A stretch of 64,000 nt of DNA, taken from contig CAKQUX010000001.1 in the NCBI GenBank assembly GCA_934277645.1, positions 1-64,000 on the forward strand, given 5' to 3'. Below, in pieces: positions 61,234-64,000 of the stretch. Both the position numbers and the translations under genes were made by a program. The stretch comes from an uncultured Clostridia bacterium. Its GTDB lineage: Bacteria > Bacillota > Clostridia > Christensenellales > CAG-917. How positions within the stretch are numbered: the stretch's first letter is position 1; each line of letters opens with the position of its first letter. Below the pieces are notes generated by a model. It was not told where the DNA came from. It was given only the letters and a program-made list of their open reading frames with translations, and did not search any database.

Positions 61234-61422
61234 TTATTCAGCTTTTTGATTAGGTTCTTTTACCAAAGTGCCTTTGTAATAACCGCACTTAGGACAAACC
61301 GTGTGGCTCTTGATAAGCTCATGACATTGCGGACATTCCACAAGACCTGTTGCCTTCAACTTCCAATTTGCAAATCTAGAATTAGTCTTTGACTTAGAAA
61401 TTTTATTTTTTGGTACTGCCAT
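61234..61422 (-). CDS. rpmF: 50S ribosomal protein L32
   Basis: A 62-residue ribosomal protein, MAVPKNKISKSK at the N terminus and a zinc-binding pair CPQC and CPKC at residues 30-48, so it is the zinc (C+) form. Firmicutes often put the DUF177/YceD gene directly upstream; here ackA is there instead. GGAGGA precedes the ATG. Confidence 0.96.
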   Translation of the reverse strand: MAVPKNKISKSKTNSRFANWKLKATGLVECPQCHELIKSHTVCPKCGYYKGTLVKEPNQKAE

Positions 61423-61460
61423 CTTTACGTTCCTCCTACCCAGAGTCTTTCAACTACAAA

Positions 61461-61489
61461 ATTTTACGATAAATTAAAGATATTGTCAA
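61461..61489 (-). promoter_or_regulatory. Sigma-A promoter of rpmF
   Basis: On the minus strand TTGACA (61484-61489) is 17 bp from TAAAAT (61461-61466). Confidence 0.85.
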
Positions 61490-61527
61490 ACGATTATCGC
61501 CATATTTTGAGTCTATTTTATATTTTT

Positions 61528-62721
61528 TTAGTTTTTTGCTACAAGTCCTTGTGTTTCTCTTGCAATCGAAAGTTCTTCGTTCGTAGGAACAATCAAAACT
61601 TTAACTTTCGAGCCTTCGTTTGAAATTTCACGAACACCGCTGCCCTTTGCCTCGTTTTTCTCAGGGCTGAAATCGACGCCTAAGTATTCCATACCTTCCA
61701 TAACGAGTCCGCGCATTACGAAACTGTTTTCGCCTATGCCGCCCGTAAAGACGATAGCGTCGACGCCACCGAGAACGGCAGCATAACTTCCGATATACTT
61801 TTTAACGCTGTATGCAACCATTTCGAGCGCAAGTTTGGCTTTTCCGTCGCCTTGCTTTGCGCGGTCGGTAAGGTCACGGCAATCGCTCGAATATTCGCTT
61901 ATTCCGAGCATACCGCATTGCTTGTTGAGATATTGAATAACTTCGCCGTCTTTAAGATTCAGCTTTTGTCTGATATAATCTACCGCCGCAGGGTCGATAT
62001 TGCCCGAACGCGTACCCATGACCAAACCTTCGAGCGGAGTAAATCCCATTGACGTATCTTGGCATTTGCCGTCCTTTACAGCCGAAATCGAAGATCCGTT
62101 TCCGAGATGGCAAATAATCATCTTTTTGTCTTTGCCGATGATTTTTGCGGTTTCTTCGCTTACAAACTTATGCGACGTTCCGTGGAAACCGTACTTTCTG
62201 ACTTTGTATTGTTCGTAAACGCTATAAGGAATTCCGTACATAAACGCCTTAGGCGGCATTGTGCTATGGAAAGTGGTATCGAAAACCGCAACCATAGGCA
62301 CGCCCGGCATAACCTCACGACAACTCTTGATGCAAGCGATGTTTCCCGGCATGTGAAGTGGTCCGAGTTCTGCATTCTTTTCGCAGATTTTTATGACTTC
62401 GTCGTCGATAACGACTGACGAGTGGAAATCCTCGCCCGAGTGGAGAACTCTGTGTCCCACTGCTCCGATTTCGGATACGGACTTGATTGCGCCGTAAGTC
62501 GGGTCAAGCATAGCTTTTAAAACAAGCTCCATAGCTTCTTTATGCGAAGGCATATCTTGCTCGATTTTATATTCTTTTCCGTCTGCTGTCTTTTGCGATA
62601 AGCAACTACCGCTGAACGTAATACGTTCGCAAAGACCTTTAAGCAAAGCGGTTTCGGTTTCCATGTCGATAAGTTGATATTTAAGCGATGACGAACCTGC
62701 GTTTATAACTAAAACTTTCAT
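61528..62721 (-). CDS. ackA: Acetate kinase
   Basis: A 397-residue ASKHA-fold kinase converting acetyl-phosphate and ADP to acetate and ATP. N-terminal VINAGSSSLKY, central FDTTFHSTMP and YGFHGTSHKF, and phosphate loop HLGNGSSISAV. I chose the ATG at 62721 (MKVLVI) after AAGGAG. With pta 1 bp upstream it completes the acetyl-CoA to acetate route that yields ATP in fermentation. Confidence 0.96.
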   Translation of the reverse strand: MKVLVINAGSSSLKYQLIDMETETALLKGLCERITFSGSCLSQKTADGKEYKIEQDMPSHKEAMELVLKAMLDPTYGAIKSVSEIGAVGHRVLHSGEDFHSSVVIDDEVIKICEKNAELGPLHMPGNIACIKSCREVMPGVPMVAVFDTTFHSTMPPKAFMYGIPYSVYEQYKVRKYGFHGTSHKFVSEETAKIIGKDKKMIICHLGNGSSISAVKDGKCQDTSMGFTPLEGLVMGTRSGNIDPAAVDYIRQKLNLKDGEVIQYLNKQCGMLGISEYSSDCRDLTDRAKQGDGKAKLALEMVAYSVKKYIGSYAAVLGGVDAIVFTGGIGENSFVMRGLVMEGMEYLGVDFSPEKNEAKGSGVREISNEGSKVKVLIVPTNEELSIARETQGLVAKN

Positions 62722-62722
62722 A

Positions 62723-63715
62723 TTATGCTCCTTGCAAACAAGTAATTGCGGCAACCGCAACAATGTCTTCCGCTACGCAACCGCGCGACAAGTCGTTGAT
62801 CGGCTTTGAAAGGCCTTGCATAATAGGTCCGATAGCCATACATCCGCCGAAGCGTTGAGCGATTTTGTATCCGATATTTCCTGCGTCAAGGTTAGGAAAT
62901 ACAAGAACGTTTGCCTTTCCGGCAACAGGGCTTCCGCTTGCTTTTTGCTTAGCAACGACGTCGACGATTGCCGCGTCAAGTTGCATTTCGCCGTCTACGC
63001 AAATTTCAGGATGTTCGCTTTTGACGATTTGAAGCGCGTTTCTAACCTTATCGATATTCTCGTGCTTTGCGCTGCCGAGCGTCGAAAAGCTGAGCATAGC
63101 GATTTTCGGTTCGACTTCGACAATGTTCTTTGCCGAAAGATAAGCCGCCGTAACGATGTCTGCAAGTTGGTTTTCGTCAGGATACGGAATAACCGCGCAA
63201 TCGCTGAATACGAATGCAGGCGTATCGCTGTATTTAAAGTCACTAGGCGGAATCATAATGAAACAGCTCGAAACGCTCTTGATGCCTTTTGCAGGTTTTA
63301 CCACTTGGAATGCCGCTCTCGAAACGTCTGCCGACGAGAAAACCGCGCCGCCTACAACGCCGTCTACGTCGCCGACTTTAAGAGCGACTGCCGCATAGTA
63401 CATATTGTTTGAAGTAATGAGTTTTTTTGCCGCTTCTAAGGTCAAGCCTTTTTCTTTGCGAAGCTCATAAAGGAAGTTTGTGTATTCGTCGACTTTGTCG
63501 GTCATAGGATTCATAAATTCTACGCCGCTGAAATTGATTTCAGGAAATTTGGCTGCGATAGCCGTTTTGTCGCCAATCAAAACTACCTTACAAATCTTCT
63601 TTTGCGTAAGAATTTCGGCTGCTTTTGCGGCTCTATAATCGTCGCCTTCTGCAAGAGCGATAGTTTTGTTAAGTTTTGATGCTCTGGAAAAGAGATTATC
63701 TAAAAAGTTGCTCAT
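62723..63715 (-). CDS. pta: Phosphate acetyltransferase
   Basis: A 330-residue short-form Pta making acetyl-phosphate from acetyl-CoA. ALAEGDDYRAAKAAE at the N terminus, GDVDGVVGGAV near residue 115 and VLVFPNLDAGNIGYKIAQR near the C terminus. Promoter and GGAG site upstream; ackA follows directly. Confidence 0.95.
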   Translation of the reverse strand: MSNFLDNLFSRASKLNKTIALAEGDDYRAAKAAEILTQKKICKVVLIGDKTAIAAKFPEINFSGVEFMNPMTDKVDEYTNFLYELRKEKGLTLEAAKKLITSNNMYYAAVALKVGDVDGVVGGAVFSSADVSRAAFQVVKPAKGIKSVSSCFIMIPPSDFKYSDTPAFVFSDCAVIPYPDENQLADIVTAAYLSAKNIVEVEPKIAMLSFSTLGSAKHENIDKVRNALQIVKSEHPEICVDGEMQLDAAIVDVVAKQKASGSPVAGKANVLVFPNLDAGNIGYKIAQRFGGCMAIGPIMQGLSKPINDLSRGCVAEDIVAVAAITCLQGA

Positions 63716-63771
63716 TTTAACTCCAAAAACTCGGCAATATAATATTGCTTCTTATTTATTTTATTGTTATA

Positions 63772-63800
63772 ATTATAAAAGGTATTTTTTAAAAAATCAA
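63772..63800 (-). promoter_or_regulatory. Sigma-A promoter of pta-ackA
   Basis: On the minus strand TTGATT (63795-63800) is 17 bp from TATAAT (63772-63777). Confidence 0.82.
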
Positions 63801-63845
63801 CTGTTGACAACACAATTTTAAAATCAACGGAACAAGCGAGGAGCA

Positions 63846-64000
63846 ATGAAAACTACGGCAATAATTGCGGAATACAATCCGTTCCACAACGGGCATCTCT
63901 ATCAACTGTCAAAGGCGAAAGCCGAAACGGGTTGCGACACTTTGATAGTCGTCATGAGCGGCTCGTTTACTCAACGTGGCGACATTTGCATAGCCGACAA
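63846..64000 (+). CDS. tmcAL: tRNA(Met) cytidine acetate ligase, 5' part
   Basis: The first 51 codons are in the window; the gene continues beyond the right edge. The nucleotidyltransferase motif is AIIAEYNPFHNGHLYQL, followed by VVMSGSFTQRGD, both diagnostic of TmcAL (YlbM), which uses acetate and ATP to make N4-acetylcytidine at the wobble base of elongator tRNA-Met. GAGGAG precedes the ATG. It is divergent from pta-ackA, whose product acetate is its substrate. Confidence 0.88.
   Translation, partial: MKTTAIIAEYNPFHNGHLYQLSKAKAETGCDTLIVVMSGSFTQRGDICIAD

Overview
The window comes from a low-GC (about 40% by eye) endospore-forming Clostridia-type Firmicute, probably an uncultured gut lineage. 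The evidence is the full set of sporulation genes (sigE, sigG, sigK with an intact pro-sequence, spoIIGA, spoIIM, spoIVB, gerW/ytfJ, a YlmC/YmxH gene), an IspH-S1 fusion typical of Clostridia, a MurE with the meso-diaminopimelate DNPR motif, and gene orders shared with Bacillus/Clostridium (tig-clpP-clpX-lon-engB, ftsZ-spoIIGA-sigE-sigG, ytfI-ytfJ, cmk-plsC-S1, rnc-plsX-rpmF, ackA-pta). I see no prophage, transposase, CRISPR array or rRNA.

Layout. 1-0.8 kb: six-tRNA array on the minus strand. 1-6 kb: AsnC/Lrp regulator, aminotransferase, tyrosine recombinase, then a membrane-anchored PadR-type regulator. 6.1-7.6 kb: tRNA-Trp, proC, rnhA. 7.6-8.4 kb: noncoding region with a tandem repeat, a foldable segment and a compact small-RNA gene. 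8.4-15 kb: ispH-rpsA, plsC, cmk, flavoprotein, surE, rluB. 15-22.7 kb: carboxypeptidase, gerW, DUF2953, scpB/scpA, site-2 protease, lysA, dacF. 23-28.4 kb: glycine-rich membrane protein, deoB, spoIIM, a stand-alone Spo0A DNA-binding domain, spoIVB, sigK. 28.7-32 kb: nrdR, ylmC-like gene, a DnaA-box cluster, sigG, sigE. 32-48.5 kb: the division and cell-wall (dcw) cluster in reverse (spoIIGA, ftsZ, ftsA-like, ftsQ, murA, ftsW, murD, mraY, murE, PASTA-PBP, an ftsL-slot protein, rsmH, mraZ). 48.9-51.3 kb: a probable spore-layer protein, a phosphoesterase, engB. 51.5-57 kb: lon, clpX, clpP, tig. 57.4-64 kb: rqcH, rnc, plsX, rpmF, ackA, pta and the start of tmcAL.

The genes are mostly housekeeping: peptidoglycan synthesis and division, sporulation control, protein quality control, phospholipid entry steps (plsX, plsC) and acetate metabolism. 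Sigma-A promoters with 17-18 bp spacers and intrinsic terminators are clear, so transcription units can be drawn with some confidence.

The most unusual items are: the Spo0A-type protein with no receiver domain at the canonical spoIVB-spo0A locus; a 324-aa disordered single-pass membrane protein in the ftsL position; a PadR regulator fused to a long linker and four membrane helices; a degenerate FtsA; a three-box DnaA cluster far from any dnaA gene; a small RNA gene with promoter, hairpin and terminator in about 125 bp; two or three genes whose -10 element lies exactly 6 nt before the ATG (leaderless mRNA); a perfect SigK-type promoter before a cysteine-containing orphan protein; and spacers built from short tandem repeats whose unit differs at each site.
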